Below, one piece after another: positions 12,547-24,965 of a stretch of 64,000 bases of DNA. The position numbers and the translations under genes are program-made. The DNA is taken from assembly GCF_947179515.1 (NCBI RefSeq), contig NC_067492.1, positions 14,073,416 to 14,137,415 on the forward strand, in the 5' to 3' direction. The stretch's first letter is position 1. The number at the start of each line of letters is the position of its first letter. The notes under the pieces are model-generated. The model had not been told where the DNA came from. It saw nothing but the letters and a program-made list of their open reading frames with translations, and made no database searches. This DNA comes from Apodemus sylvaticus (lineage: Eukaryota > Chordata > Mammalia > Rodentia > Muridae).

Positions 12547-12894
12547 TTAATTCGAATGAAACTCATCATTATCCACACACCACTAGACCCTTTGACTCCT
12601 TTGTTCTCGCTGGCACATTGGGAAACTCACTTAAGAAGAAAGAAACAAACTTGATCTTAAACTCAAGCTTTTGAAAGAGCTTCCTCAAGAGTCAATTTCA
12701 ATGGAAGATCAAAGATTAGTCATAGGCAAATTCTGGTTCCCACAGCTCCCCTTCCTCAATGTTTCCCCATTGACCCTACAAGCCTATGAATAGTATGGGA
12801 GGGAAGGAACTGGTGGTCAGAACATGAAGCAATGGTCCCTATCTTCAAAAAAGCTCATGGCATGCTCCTGACTGAAGGTCTTCCTGGAGTGACC

Positions 12895-13240
12895 ACAGAC
12901 TGGGGACATGATTCAGTTGCTACAGTGTTTGTCTTGTGGATGTAAGGAGCTGAGTTTTATCCCTACAACCCATGTTTAAAATGACAGGCATAGTAGCTAA
13001 CACTTAAAATCTCAACACTGGAGAAGGGGAGGCAGGAGGATGCTTGGGAATAGAATTTACTGTCCTCATTAACAAGTTCCATACCAGTGAGAGACCCTGC
13101 CTCAAAGAAATGATGTGGACTTCTGAGAAATGACACCTGAGATTAACCTTTGACCTCTACATGTATGTACACATCTACCCCAGCATATACACATGCATCT
13201 GGACGTGCATGAACATATGCATGCACACCTGTACACACAA
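12895..13240 (+). repeat. B3-type SINE, old
   Basis: 'tggggacatgattcagttgctacagtg', 'tgaca ggcatagtagctaac' and 'gagaccctgcctcaaag' follow the B3 order, ending in an 'acatgtatgtacacatctacc' tail typical of B2/B3. Confidence 0.6.
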
Positions 13241-13935
13241 AGAAAGAGCATTGCTTAAAATGCTTAGCCACAATATGGGTTAAAGAGCAAATCATGGACA
13301 AAGGGCTCAGGTCAGTCTTTGAGGCCACTGGGATGTTCAGGGGCAAGCAGCTATTGTTAGTTCCTCTGCCACTGGCCATATTCTAAGGTCATTCAGGACT
13401 GCATTTGCTTTATTTTCTTTGGCATTTGAACTGGGATAGAAAGCCTGGCTTCAGGGTTTAACCTTGCTGTTTGTTGCTCTACTATCTTAATCCCCTACAA
13501 TTCTACTTCCTTTTCAGTTCTCTTATGTCTCTTCTGCCCAAGTGTGGCTGGTGTGTCTAGTTTGCCTATGGGCGATCACAGAACTCTTGCCATGCACAAA
13601 GCTCATATGCTCAATGAAACACACTTCTAGGTACCAGCGTCCATCATTCAGGAGACCAGATGGATTAAGAGAGATGGCAGCACCTAGAAAGGACATTAGT
13701 ACCCCAAGCTGTGCACACATGAAATCACCTGCTGCCTGTTTTGCATGCTATCAGGGAGATCAGACACAAGGTTCTAGTTGCCTGGCAATGAAACCCCAGG
13801 AAGCTACACACTATGCTTAAAGGAAAATGAGTTAAAAGTATGTGTTCCGACCCTCTCCACAGCCACACACAAAAATAACAGGCTCAAACCCCTGTGGTTT
13901 AAAGTGCAGCACAGACAAAATGGCCAAGATTAGCT

Positions 13936-14141
13936 TGAAGAAGAAGGAGGAGGAAGAGAAGGAGAAGGAGGAAGAGGAGGAAGAGGAAGAGGAGGAGGAA
14001 GAGAAGAAGAAGGAGGAGAAGGAGAAGAAGGAGGCTGAGGAGGCGGAGGAGGAGAAGATGAAGATAGAAGAAGAAGAAGAAGAAGAAGAAGAAGAAGAAG
14101 AAGAAGAAGAAGAAGAAGAAGAAGAAGAAGAAGAAGAAGAA

Positions 14142-14173
<32 letters not shown>

Positions 14174-14180
14174 AACCCAT
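13936..14180. repeat. Long polypurine tract (GGA/GAA), with pure (GAA)33 core
   Basis: About 245 bp of almost uninterrupted purines on the plus strand: mixed GAAGAG/GGA units, then pure GAA from about 14067 to 14164. It yields spurious Glu/Lys- or Leu/Phe-rich frames on the two strands. Confidence 0.97.
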
Positions 14181-14357
14181 CAAAACAGAATAAAGAGGAA
14201 GAAACCACGAAACCCACGAGGGAACACTTATGGGCACAAAGCAACAAAGTGGATTTCAGAGCTGTACTGTCTAAGCCCTATCTGGACTAAATGCTAAACA
14301 TGCCTAGATCTTCTAAAGAAGAGAATACAAAGAAATAATACCTTTTTAAAAATAGCC

Positions 14358-14450
14358 AGGCATGAGGCAGGAGACACGGCTTGGTCAGTAAAGTGCTTAT
14401 CAAGCAAGTGTAAAGACATGAGATCAGATCCTCAGTCCTCATATAACAAG
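14358..14450 (+). repeat. B3-type SINE head
   Basis: 'gcaggagacacggcttggtcagtaaagtgcttatcaagcaagtg' and 'gagatcagatcctcagtcctcatat' match the B2/B3 tRNA-like half. The body is replaced by the GGA repeat at 14499. Confidence 0.6.
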
Positions 14451-14498
14451 TCTTGCTAAATAGATGAACTCCTTTTCAGAGAGAGATCCTAGTTCAGA

Positions 14499-14562
14499 GG
14501 GAGGAGGAGGAGGAGGAGGAGGAGGAGGAGGAGGAGGAGGAGGAGGAGGAGGAGGAGGAGGA
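14499..14562. repeat. (GGA)21 microsatellite
   Basis: Pure GGA run, purine-only on the plus strand. Confidence 0.97.
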
Positions 14563-14704
14563 AAAGAAGAAAACACAGATAAAGCAATTAATGACATCAC
14601 CTTACACGTACACTTAACAAAATGATCATATGCACACATACTAAAATAACTAGACATGGATAGGACATTGTATCATGCTACTGTGTTTCTATTTCTAACT
14701 AGAA

Positions 14705-14800
14705 GCTGCCAGTCCTTTGGTTTGGAAGTGATAGAGATTAAGCCCACAGCCTTACACATAATATGCAACTATTGTATCAGCTAAGCAGCACCCCCAGCCC
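14705..14800 (-). repeat. ID/B4-like SINE relic
   Basis: 'gagattaagcccacagccttacacataatatgcaactattgtatcagctaagcagcacccccagccc' is a diverged reverse complement of the ID head (GGGGCTGGGG...GAGCACTTGCCTAGCATGTGC). Confidence 0.5.
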
Positions 14801-14999
14801 TATGTGTACTCATGCTTATCCCCACCTTGAGTTCACCCACAAAACAACTGTGTTCGAAGGTCAAAAAGCCTCCAGGAGGGATCGTTTAACAACTCAGTAA
14901 TGGATCTGAGGTGTGACTGTGGGCTTCATTATTAGCTCCTAGACCTGGACCCCTCTACATTCAGTAGGGCTCTGAGCTCACGGGGAACACTGTGTTTCT

Positions 15000-15165
15000 T
15001 ACCTTTTCTACTGCCTTGACCAAAGTATCTGATGGAAACAAGGGAATGAAGAGTCCTTTGAGCCCACAGTTTCAAAGAGTTTCAGTCCGCCATGTTGATT
15101 AAGGGAGTCATGCTGGCACATATTATACCAGTGGGAGTATGCGAAGTAGGCTTTTGTCAGAATGG
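15000..15165 (-). mobile_element. Possible ORR1/MaLR LTR fragment, antisense
   Basis: 'ctgccttgaccaaagtatc', 'cacagtttcaaagagtttcagtccgccatgttg' and 'catgctggcac' follow the antisense ORR1 order (CATGACCAAGGCAACT ... TTACAGTTTCAGAGG ... CATCATGGC). Degraded. Confidence 0.4.
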
Positions 15166-15169
15166 ACCA

Positions 15170-16680
15170 GGAATCAGTGAGGAGGGGTAGGAGGTCCTAA
15201 TATGTAAGTACATGTTGAATAATTTGCATGAACAGTGGCTGTCTTATAAGGAAACAGAATATCAGTAGTGTTCTGAGGGTTAATGTCCACTTCAGAGTCA
15301 TCGTCTCTTCTCTTTGATGGAACCTGCACATGAATTTTGGTTTGCTCTTTGGTGTTCCCAGAAAAACACATGTTGTCAGAGCACAAGACACCCATCTCTT
15401 GTTCTTCAGAAACAGGCACGGGTACTTTCCTTCTCCTTCCAATATAATTCATTCACAACCACCGATGGCTACTTCCTAGTCTCACTCTGGGGAGAGGCAT
15501 GGGTTGAGGCTTGTCCCCAATAGAGAAGTTCTCAGTGACACTTCTTCCTAGGACATTCAGGAAAACTGCTGAGTTATCAGTAGATCCTTTCTACACAAGA
15601 AAACAGTAAGGCCGCTGTGATCCTATCTTCAGCTGTCTTGGTGGATCTACCTTTCTGCTTCGTTTGCAAGCTCTGCTTCCTTTCCTGGCTCTTCCTTGTG
15701 GCAGTGAAACAGTCACCAGCCTCCTCTACCACCTCTGCACACTACCATCCATCCCTCTGCCCGGAGCACCCTTCCTGTGGGTTGAACAACAGATTTCTGC
15801 CTGAGGCCCTTGACCTACCAGATCTCATCTTGGGGCTCTCTAACCAGACTTAGAGCTCTTAGCCACAAAAAAGTCCCAAAATATTTCTCCCCCCATTCTC
15901 ATGCCCTTGGTCTACATTTCCTATTACGTTAGGCACAGAGCCCAGAGATCTATTTTCGATTAAATGCAAGACTGTGGCTGTTAGAATACGAGTTTCAAAT
16001 GTGGATAAATCTGGCTAGAGAATTGGGACCACAGGCTGCCGTGGCTCAGGGTGATAGACTCAGTTCCCAATCATGTCTTGTCTGGAGAGGTGCTCATTCC
16101 TGCATGGCTGCAATGATAGTGACATCAAGGGACATCGGCAAAACTTCCTGATACATAATAAGGGTTTTTGAATGCATGAGTCAGTCCCTGGTCTAGCCAT
16201 TTTGCTCTCGGTGTGACTGCCTGTATTGAGAACACATTTCAATCAAGGCACCCACTGAACTGGCCTAGGTCCTGATGCTGTGGGGTGGGTCAGTCACCCA
16301 AGTTCCTTCCTGATGCCTCCTGCTGAAGACACACTGAGCAGCCCCTAGAAAGGCTAGACAGACAATTTCAGGAAGTCATGAGCCCTCTTTCTGCTAACTC
16401 TCTCCCCTGCTAGGACCAAGGCTGAATGTGGCTCTCTGCAACCTCCACCTTAGCCTCCCACCAACAGAACTAAATGGTGATTAACAAGAAGGTACAAAAT
16501 TGTCTGAGGCCTGATTCCGTTGCAGGAATGCATCCATTCTACAATGCTACTAAAGAGTGAACAGAGAGGGGCTCTGTATGCAGCCTGAGCAGCTGTGTGA
16601 GCTGCTAAGACAGAGCAGGAGATGGGTTCAGTATAGGGCACTGTACTTCATAGGTAGTCAGTAAATATCACATGAGGAAA
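15170..16680. other. Unique noncoding stretch
   Basis: Overlapping frames near 15174-15523 and 15617-15853 show no recognisable domain or splice-bounded homology. I see no repeat consensus. Confidence 0.45.
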
Positions 16681-16685
16681 TAAAT

Positions 16686-16687
<2 letters not shown>

Positions 16688-16721
<34 letters not shown>
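16688..16721. repeat. (GT)17 microsatellite
   Basis: Uninterrupted GT run. Confidence 0.96.
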
Positions 16722-16725
<4 letters not shown>

Positions 16726-16789
16726 GACTGAATCTACACTGTCATCTTCATATTCATGGGGACTTCAAGTGTACTGTCTCAGGGGGAAG

Positions 16790-17110
16790 AAAAGAGACAC
16801 TGGCTAGGAGCTGTGGTTTGAATGGTAAATATGCCCCCCATAGGCTTATGTACCTAGACAAGTCTTCCGCAGTTGATGGCACAGTTTGGGGAGGTAAAGG
16901 AACCTTTATGAGGTGGATTCTTGCTGGAGGAAAGACATCACCAAAGGGCAGGGATTGAGAGGCTATAACCTCAGTTCCTTCCATCCCACAATTCCAAGCT
17001 TTCTCCCATTGTCCCTTCCTTCAAACTCAGTGCCCTCTGTCAGCAAAGATCCCACATCTTCTCTCTGACCCTAACAGCCTGTCACCATAGTCATCTTTGC
17101 AGAAGGCCTG
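16790..17110 (+). mobile_element. MaLR-type LTR fragment
   Basis: It opens with 'gctgtggtttgaatggtaaatatgccccccataggctta', the 5' signature of ORR1/MT-class LTRs, and continues with 'gaggtggattcttgctggagg'. The 3' end is indistinct. Confidence 0.5.
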
Positions 17111-17869
17111 TCTGGTCCCATTGCTTTTCAGTGTGCTGTTTTTACCTGGGCTCTGAACTTTGCTCTAGGAACTGGAGTGCCAGTGAGATAGCCAATGGAT
17201 AATGGTGCTTGACGCCTAGCCTGATGATTCAAGCTCAATCCCTGGGAGTCCCACATAGTTGAAGGGAAGAACCCTCTCCCAAAAGTTGTCACCCTACAAA
17301 CCATATATGTAATTTCCCACACCAAGCATTAACGGCCATGAAGCCACAATCAGGTACAATAGCATTCTTGAACCTTGCCGTTAAGATAAAGACCAAACAC
17401 ATATGTGGTCCCATGCTTTGCCCCTGTCTGTAGAGAGCTCCCTGGTTTGTGTCAAGTGGTGAACGGGCACTCGGGGATTCCAGAGTGTTTTCACTGAGTG
17501 ACTACCACATGCCAGGCTTCCGTTGTTCTCAACTGTTCTCTTCTTGTACTTGCTCTAGTAGTAATGTGGCAATGAAGAGAAGATATGGGAGTCAAGTTTA
17601 TGTAACTGACTTTTGATAGCACATCTTAAAGACAGCAAAGATGAATGGAAGGAGAGAGAAAAGCTCCTGTATGGTACTCCATTTAGTACATGTATATATA
17701 CTCCATTAGAGTAGGGAGATTGCTACGTCCTCTGTAGCCAGCGTCTCACCCCACACTCAGGCTTGCCATAGAATATTCACACCAAGGACTGGGCACGTTT
17801 GCCTCTCCTACCTTGATCTGAAATGGTTTCCTCTTCCATTCCCATGTGTGCTTCTGCCTGTCAACTCTC

Positions 17870-17945
17870 TGTGTGTGTCCGTGTGTATGTGTGTGTGTGT
17901 GTGTGTGTGTGTATGCTGTGTGTGTGCTTGTGTGTGTGCATGTGT
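17870..17945. repeat. GT-rich microsatellite
   Basis: GT units with TCC, ATG, CT and CA interruptions, abutting an antisense B3 copy. Confidence 0.93.
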
Positions 17946-18070
17946 AGAGTTCAGAGGACAATTTGTAAGAGTTGGCTCTCTCCTTATACCATGTAGGTTC
18001 CAAGAGATGATCTCAAGTGGTCAGGTTGGTTGTAGGTGCATCCATCCACTGTACCAACTCACTAGTCCAC
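17940..18070 (-). repeat. B3-type SINE, antisense
   Basis: 'gtgtagagttcagaggacaatttgtaagagttggctctctccttataccatgtaggttc' and 'ccactgtaccaactcactagtcc' are the reverse complement of the B3 body and tRNA-like head. Confidence 0.75.
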
Positions 18071-20850
18071 CTGTATGCTTTCAGGTCTACCAGAGCTGCT
18101 TTGGTCCCTGGTTCTTACCTTATTTGAAGCACATTCAGTCTTCTCTGGGTACCATAGGCCATTTCTGACTTCTGTCACTCTGGCTATTCTATTGTTTTGT
18201 GTCTGTCTGTCCCTGTCCAGTTGTATTCTTTGGGGTTCATGCGATTTTGCCCTGTATTAGTTCCTGTATTTCCTACCTGGTGGCTTAGATGTAGGAGATT
18301 TGACCACAGTGTCCCTCAGAACCTACCAAACTTCTGCAGTCCCTGTGCTAGCACCCAGACTGCATTGTGAGTGGTGGGGTCAGCAGGATGCCTGGCTCCT
18401 GCATCTTATCGCCTCAGCATCTTTTGGACAGCATCAGCATCTTCGAAAAGAGTGAAATGAATAATCCTACATATACAAGTCATTCAGAAAGGACATGCTG
18501 CCCCAGTCTTTCCCCTGAGTTACAGATGAAAACAAACATAAATGTCTCTGGGGAGCCACTTCTCATTGTTAAGGGACGGTGACGTGTTCCAAACAGGTGA
18601 CCTTTGATTCCAGAATCTGTTCATCTTAACCAATTTGAAACAGCCTGACATGGCTGAGCTGGGGAAGCTGTTTTTTCTTTCTGGCTTCTTTCACATCTAC
18701 CCACAAACCACCATCCTGTGGAATAACACCAACATTATATGTCACCATACAGGTGGATTTAGCAGGGTCTCTTCCCAGTGCTAGCCTCATCTCTTCTCAC
18801 CTGGCCTTGAGATGCTCAGAAACGTGAGGGGAGATCTCAGAGACATAGCGTGTGTGTCAAAGGGCCGCATCTCTGCAATGTGATCTCCCACACTATGCTC
18901 CAGTGGCCACAGTGGAGACCCATACTGCAGCTCCCAACCCTAAGACATCAACAATGTCACCCTTTGCCTGGGAAAGCAAGTTTGCATATGCAAAGATGGA
19001 CTCCTGGTCTAGAGAGTAATAGCTTCATCCTCTTCTCACCCCACTAACCCAGCATCCAGAGATGGTTTAGTAGATAACTACAGCATGGATCACACAGGTC
19101 GAGCACATTGGACCCGAATTTCCAGGAATGTAAATGAAGACAATAATCAAGCAAATGACCTTAAGTCATTTCTGTTGCTGCAATGAAAAGCCATTGGGTG
19201 GGCAATTTATAAAGAAGGAAAGTTTTGAAGGTCTATGGACTTGGTGCCAACATCTGCTCAGCCTCTGGTTAGGGTCTTTCTGCCATGTGGTCAGGCACAG
19301 AGTATCACTCCATGAGTCAGAGCAAACTATAGCCATCCAACCCATTATCAGATTATTCAACTTGTGGGTCACAGTCTACATGCATAGTCTAACCACCCCA
19401 CACTTGAAGATTACACTTCCAAACATTGCTCATGCATGCCTTTGGAGACTAAGTCTCCAGCACATGGATGTGTGAGTTCAGCATTCAGGCACAATACAAA
19501 TGCATCACAAAATTACAGACCAGTTGATGCTTGGTATAAAGTGAATGGGATAACTTTACAGGATATCAGTGAAGTGCTAAGCTAATAAAACATAAAGATG
19601 GAGGGAATTCCTCCTCCAAGATAATAGATGGATGAACTCGGGTGTGGGGAGCAGTCTGGGAAAAGTCTCAGAGCAGAGAAGGAGACAGGAACATAGCAGG
19701 AGGAAAAGGAGGCTGTAGCAGGCTGCTATTTAGTATTTTGATGAAATACCCAAATGCAAAACTTAATGAAAAGAAGGGATTAGTTATGTCGGTTTATGGT
19801 CAATATAGAATGCTTGCTTTGGCTTGGCATTTTGGTGAAGGTACTGATGGCAATGCCAGAAAGGCATGCCTGAGTAGTCATAGGAAGCCCAAAAAGACTG
19901 AAAGACAGGATACACAATCCTCTTCAAGGACATGTCTCAGTAAGCCAAGAACATCCCATGAGGCCTTGACATTTTGTTGTTGTTGTTGTTTTGTTAATAA
20001 AAACATTTACTATTTTTAATTTTATACCAGCCTCTACAGGGTCTGGTCCCAGGGTTTCCAGCCTTTTTGAACAGTAATTATACATAGTTCTCATGGAATA
20101 TTAGATGGACCTAGGGCTGGAGGCATTCAAAACAGTAAGCCTTCTTCTCATCCCATGTCAAGGAGATAGTCCTTTATTTATTGGTGCCTTTTGCTCTTCC
20201 CTAGGTAAGAGTTCATAGCATGGCACTTATTTTAGCAGTCCCATTCGCACAGATTTTCAGTGACTCAGACTGCTCCCTTTCCTTTGAGAAAGGGTTGAGA
20301 TACACTCCTGTTGTGCCCCCTTCTGATCCCAAAGCTCCTGCCTGCATTTATATGGAACCCAACTCCAGCAGTGCCACACTGTTGAGATGGACACTCTGTA
20401 AATCCCTAGGTAACTGCTAAAGGCCTTGACTTTTAAGGTGTCACAGTGTTAACCAGGACAACAGTTCTGAGGGCCAAGCATTTATCTATGGACCTTTGGA
20501 GGCTGCCCAGGGTATACCCAAGTCATAGTAGAAGCCAAAGAAACTTGAACCTAGCATGGAGGGGAAAGAGACAATCAATGAGGTAGGCAGAGCTTGGAAT
20601 AAGTGACCTGTGCTGGCCCTATGGAAAACCACTGGTGAATTTTAAATGAGGAAGATGGCACAAACAACAATTCAATCAGGGTCAGGGGACGCTTGTGAAT
20701 ATACAAAAGGAGAGGAATGGAAACCTCTGGAAAAGATATCCCAGGAGATGCTGTGTGGAAATGCTATATGAAAGGGACACTGGTACTCTTCTAGCAAAGC
20801 AGAAGGGCCCCAAAAGTCCCTGGAAACATTGTCTTCGCCTCTTCCTGCTT
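18070..20850. other. Mostly unique noncoding DNA
   Basis: No gene is supported. A degraded MaLR-like antisense copy is suspected at 19150-19480 ('aatttataaagaaggaaagttttgaagg'). A 125-codon frame at 19642-20019 has no recognisable homology and ends in simple Cys codons from a (TTG)n run. Confidence 0.45.
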
Positions 20851-20864
20851 TGCATTAGTGACTT

Positions 20865-21110
20865 TCCCCCTTGCTGTCACAAAGTTGCTGACCAAAGCAA
20901 CTTAAAAGAGCAAAAGTTTATTTGGGTCATACTTAAAGTGATGTAGGCTACCATAGTGGTGCAGGCACCATGCCAGCAGTGTGAGGCAATGTGACCAACT
21001 CCCTTACAGGAGTAGAGAGAAAATTTGGGGAAGATATTGGAAGTATAGCCAGAGCCCAGACAACAGTCCCTGGATTGATTGAAGAGTCGTTTGTTCTCCT
21101 AGAAATTCCT
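20865..21110 (-). mobile_element. Possible rodent MaLR-like LTR fragment, antisense
   Basis: 'gctgtcacaaagttgctgaccaaagcaacttaaaagagcaaaagtttatttggg' matches the antisense end of MaLR-class rodent LTRs. The remainder is too diverged to follow. Confidence 0.4.
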
Positions 21111-21696
21111 GTTTGAGTGGAAGAACATGGAGGCTGGAAGATGGTTGTCTCCAAGGGATCAGGGGTGTGACTGCTGGTGTGTGATGAACACATGATGGGC
21201 AGATGTATACACAGGGCCCCCAGAGCTCCCAGACACCCTAATATAAACAACAGCAAATGAGCATGTATCCCAGGAGCTTCAGCGTCACTCTCCTTGCCTT
21301 AGGAACAATTTACACATGGCAGAGACACTGTGTGGTCTATGATGGCCAAGACTGAGCTTAACCAAGCAAAGCTGCTGGGGTGGGGGTGGGGGTGGGCATG
21401 GGCATCTGCATATTTATGGCACTGCATTCTCCACTAAAAATTGCAGGGCAGTGATGCCCATTGAGTTTGTGTTTGAAACCAGAGCAGAGTTTAGCGGAGT
21501 GGTGGTGTGGGGGGGGGACACAAGGCGCTCATTACTGATAATATTGTAGCCAAACCTTCCACTGACTGCATTATATATCTCTAAATCTTTAAAAACTGGC
21601 ACCAATGGTATGAATATGTTTTACAGTCTCCAGTTTTTCCCAACTGAAAGCATGTTTTCACACTACTCATGGCTGCTCTTTTCTTTTTCCATTTCT

Positions 21697-21751
21697 GTGT
21701 GTGTGTATGTGCGTGCGATGTGTGTCTCTGTGTGTGTGTCTGTGTGTGTGT

Positions 21752-21752
<1 letters not shown>
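21697..21752. repeat. GT-rich microsatellite
   Basis: GT units with ATG, CG and CTC interruptions at the 3' tail of the antisense B3 that follows. Confidence 0.9.
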
Positions 21753-22229
<477 letters not shown>

Positions 22230-22492
22230 ATGATTATGGAAGCCAGAGGTTAATGATAGGTTTCTCAGTTGTTCTCCACCTATTTTTTTATACTGACCTT
22301 CCACCCCATTGATTTTCCTATACTATCTGGCTAGCACACCCCAGGGATCCCTGTCACTGCTTTCCCAGTACTAGAACTATAGACAGGCATGTGCTGCTGT
22401 GACCAACTCCTTGCATGGGGAATAGGGAGCTAAACTCAGGTTCTCATGCCAACACAGCAAGAACTTCACTGACTAAGCCCTCTCCTCCACCC
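22230..22492 (-). repeat. Second B3-type SINE, antisense
   Basis: 'ggaagccagaggttaatgataggtttctcag', 'actagaactatagacaggcatgtgctgctgtg', 'ctaaactcaggttctcatgcc' and 'gaacttcactgactaagccctctcctccacccag' follow antisense B3 in order. Confidence 0.8.
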
Positions 22493-23061
22493 AGTGCTGT
22501 TATTAAACTTCTTAGAGTGCTTCCTTATGGAGCACATGTACAGTAGTGGGTTCTATTTTATGTAGACCCTCCACAGACCAACTCAAACTCAGCACCAGCA
22601 GTGTAGCAGGCTGGCATTATCATAGCACCACTGGATTTCCAGATGAGATACTAAACCACAGTGGTATTGAGCAGTTTCATGAAGTTGGACAAGTGCAGCA
22701 GAGCCAGCTCACCAAGCAGCCTCTCCTTCACTGTGACCTGCCACCCTAGGCCCAGAGTAATATACATGTGGTGCCTCGTTTGAAGAACTAGGTAGATTCC
22801 TTGAAAATATCCTGAGGTAGATACTCCAATGGGATCTGTATGTGTCTTTACTTCCATGGGATAATTTTCTGGAAGAAGGACAGCATAGGACTTATAATTT
22901 TATGTCAAAATAATTTTAGAATCAGGAGAAGTACAGAAATAGCACAGAAATGTCTCAGCTCCCTGCACTGGTGATGCTTTATGTAACCAAAGTATATGAG
23001 CAGGGCCAGCCACGAAATTGACATTAGGATGGTGCAATCAGCAAAAAGACAGAGTTTTAGT

Positions 23062-23062
<1 letters not shown>

Positions 23063-23094
<32 letters not shown>
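23063..23094. repeat. (CA)16 microsatellite
   Basis: Uninterrupted CA run. Confidence 0.96.
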
Positions 23095-23096
<2 letters not shown>

Positions 23097-23329
23097 TTTA
23101 AATTTCCCTTGTGTTATTTTGTAATGTCTTGTCACAAGTAATAAGCACCACTAAGAAGACAACATGGTATGTGGTCAACAGAGACTCACAACTGGTCAAA
23201 TTGCAGAGAATGCATGATTGAATGACTAAGCAGTAGTTAACTATGGTTAGGGCATCTGCATCTTTCCCCCATCCCTGGGACTAGGGGACATCACTGAAAA
23301 GGAGATGGAATGATTGTTAAGAGCCAGAG

Positions 23330-23990
23330 GTTGGGGAGGAATACTATGAAATAGTATCTCCTGGACACAGCAGGATGGCTATACTCATGAATAGCAGCTG
23401 CAATTCTCTGCATAAGACCTGTATAAGATCAAGCTATCAATATGCCAACATAGATATAAAAGGAGCTTGTGAGTTTCCACACCTATCTGAAGAGTGATAT
23501 TTGGCAGTTGAGGGCCACTAAGGAAGAAACAGGCAGCTCTCTTTAGTATTGTGCCCATGATAGATTTCACATGCTCCAGTGGATGGATGGATCACTACTC
23601 ACACATTAGTGGGTCATTAAAAAAGAAGGAGGAGGAGGAGGAGGAGGGGAAGGAGGGGAAGGAGGAGGAGGAGGGGAAGGAGAAGGAGGAGGAGGAGGAG
23701 GAGGAGGAGGAGGAGAAGGAGAAGGAGAGGAAGAGGAAGAGGAAGAGGAAGAGGAAGAGGAAGAGGAAGAGGAAGAGGAAGAGGAAGAGGAAGAGGAAGA
23801 GGAAGAGGAAGAAGAAGAAGAAGAAGAAGAAGAAGAAGAAGAAGAAGAAGAAGAAGAAGAAGAAGAAGAAATTCAGGAGAAAAATGGAGGAGGAGAACAA
23901 TGAGGATTAGGATTTGGGGAGTAAGCATAGAATAGTCTAAATTCACAGTATTTTTGTATGAAATAACCAAAGGATTATAAGGTCTTGGGC
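23330..23990 (+). mobile_element. L1 (Lx-type) 3' UTR with internal polypurine tract
   Basis: The flanks match the sense murine L1 3' UTR: 'cataagacctgtataagatcaagc', 'gatatttggcagttgagggcc', 'ccatgctccagtggatgg'-like (23573-23593), 'agtgggtcattaaaaaag', then the purine tract. After the tract come 'gaggattaggatttggggagtaagc' and 'tttttgtatgaaataaccaaaggatt'. The copy is 5'-truncated and carries no ORF2. The purine tract sits where L1 3' UTRs normally have one but is strongly expanded. Confidence 0.75.
23622..23871. repeat. 250 bp polypurine tract: (GGA)n, (GAGGAA)n, (GAA)n
   Basis: Plus-strand purines only: GGA/GGGGAA units to about 23725, about 14 hexanucleotide AGAGGA units to about 23810, then about 20 GAA units. 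Two unit-type switches indicate successive local expansions. Confidence 0.97.
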
Positions 23991-23991
23991 A

Positions 23992-24350
23992 CCATTTTAT
24001 TGTTGCGAAGAGACACCACAACAAGGGCAGCTCTTATAAAGGAAACTATTTAATTGGGGGAGTTTCTTACAGTTTTAGAGGCTTAGGCCATTATTATCAT
24101 GGCAGGAATCATGCAGACACACAAGCAAGCATGGCCCTGAACCTGAGAGCTATATATCCTGATCCATAGCAAGGAGGGGAGAGAGAGACAGAGACAGAGA
24201 CAGAGACTTTTTCTCCCTTGGTGGCCTGAAGTGAGATTTTGAAACCTCAAAGCTCATCCCCAGTGACACACTTCCCCCAAAGCCATATTTCCCAATCCTT
24301 CTAATCCTTTCAAACAGTGTCACTCCCTGTGGCTAATCACTCAAATATAT
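23992..24350 (-). mobile_element. ORR1-type MaLR LTR, antisense
   Basis: The reverse complement follows ORR1: 'gcgaagagacaccacaacaagg', 'cttataaaggaaactatttaattgggg', 'ttacagttttagaggcttaggccattattatcatggc', 'acctcaaagctcatccccagtgacacacttcc' and 'cagtgtcactccctgtgg'. Near full length with a GAGACA expansion at 24180-24208. Confidence 0.8.
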
Positions 24351-24749
24351 GCGTCAAAAGTTCTTTTGATGCAGGTAGCTGAGAATCCCATCCAAATCTA
24401 CTGATTGTACCCAGAATGCTGGAAGCCCAGTCTGGATTTCAGGGAAAAAATGTCCAGGCTCCTTAGCAGCCTGACTGTACTAGTATAGAACACTCTATGG
24501 GTGGCAAAAGCCACCAAGTGTATATGTTCTTAGGTATCTTATAATCTCCTCATGAGGCTGATCTTGTATGCACAGGCTCTCACCTGAAGTTTTGGATGGC
24601 TGAGTGAGGAAGCAGAAAGAGTAACAAGTAGAGAATCAAAGGAGCTGAGGGTACACCCTTCCTACACATGTAGGTATTTTATGACCTGATCATAAGATCA
24701 TTCTCCTCACTTGTAAGAAACAGAAAGTAGATCTGTCTACATGCTTATT

Positions 24750-24965
24750 TTATTCATTTTTCTTTTAGTACTGGGGATTGACCCTAGGACCTTGAGCATG
24801 CTAGGCATGCTCAATTCCTGTAGTGGTCTTCCTTACTTTCTATTTTAAGACAAGTTGTCATTAACTTTCACAGTCTAGCTTCACAGTCACCCTGAAATCC
24901 AGGCAACTCTAATTTGTGATCTTTCTGCCTCAGTCTCCCACATATCTAGGACAACAGGTTTGTGA
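24750..24965 (-). repeat. B4-type SINE (ID + B1-like), antisense
   Basis: 'gtactggggattgaccctaggaccttgagcatgctaggcatgctc' is the ID part and 'tctgcctcagtctcccacatatctaggacaacaggtttgtgacac' is the B1 part, in antisense B4 order. Confidence 0.7.

Noticed and set aside
13842..14297. 151-codon Glu-rich frame and opposite Phe/Leu-rich frames
   Set aside because: These are translations of the GGA/GAA polypurine tract. The open state is forced by the repeat, and the ends show no protein homology.
19642..20019. 125-codon plus-strand frame as possible processed pseudogene
   Set aside because: No recognisable protein family, no poly(A)-like tail in the right place, and part of it resembles MaLR-like repeat sequence.
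23551..24024. Lys/Glu/Arg-rich plus-strand and poly-Leu/Pro minus-strand frames
   Set aside because: They fall in the purine tract of an L1 3' UTR, which is noncoding.
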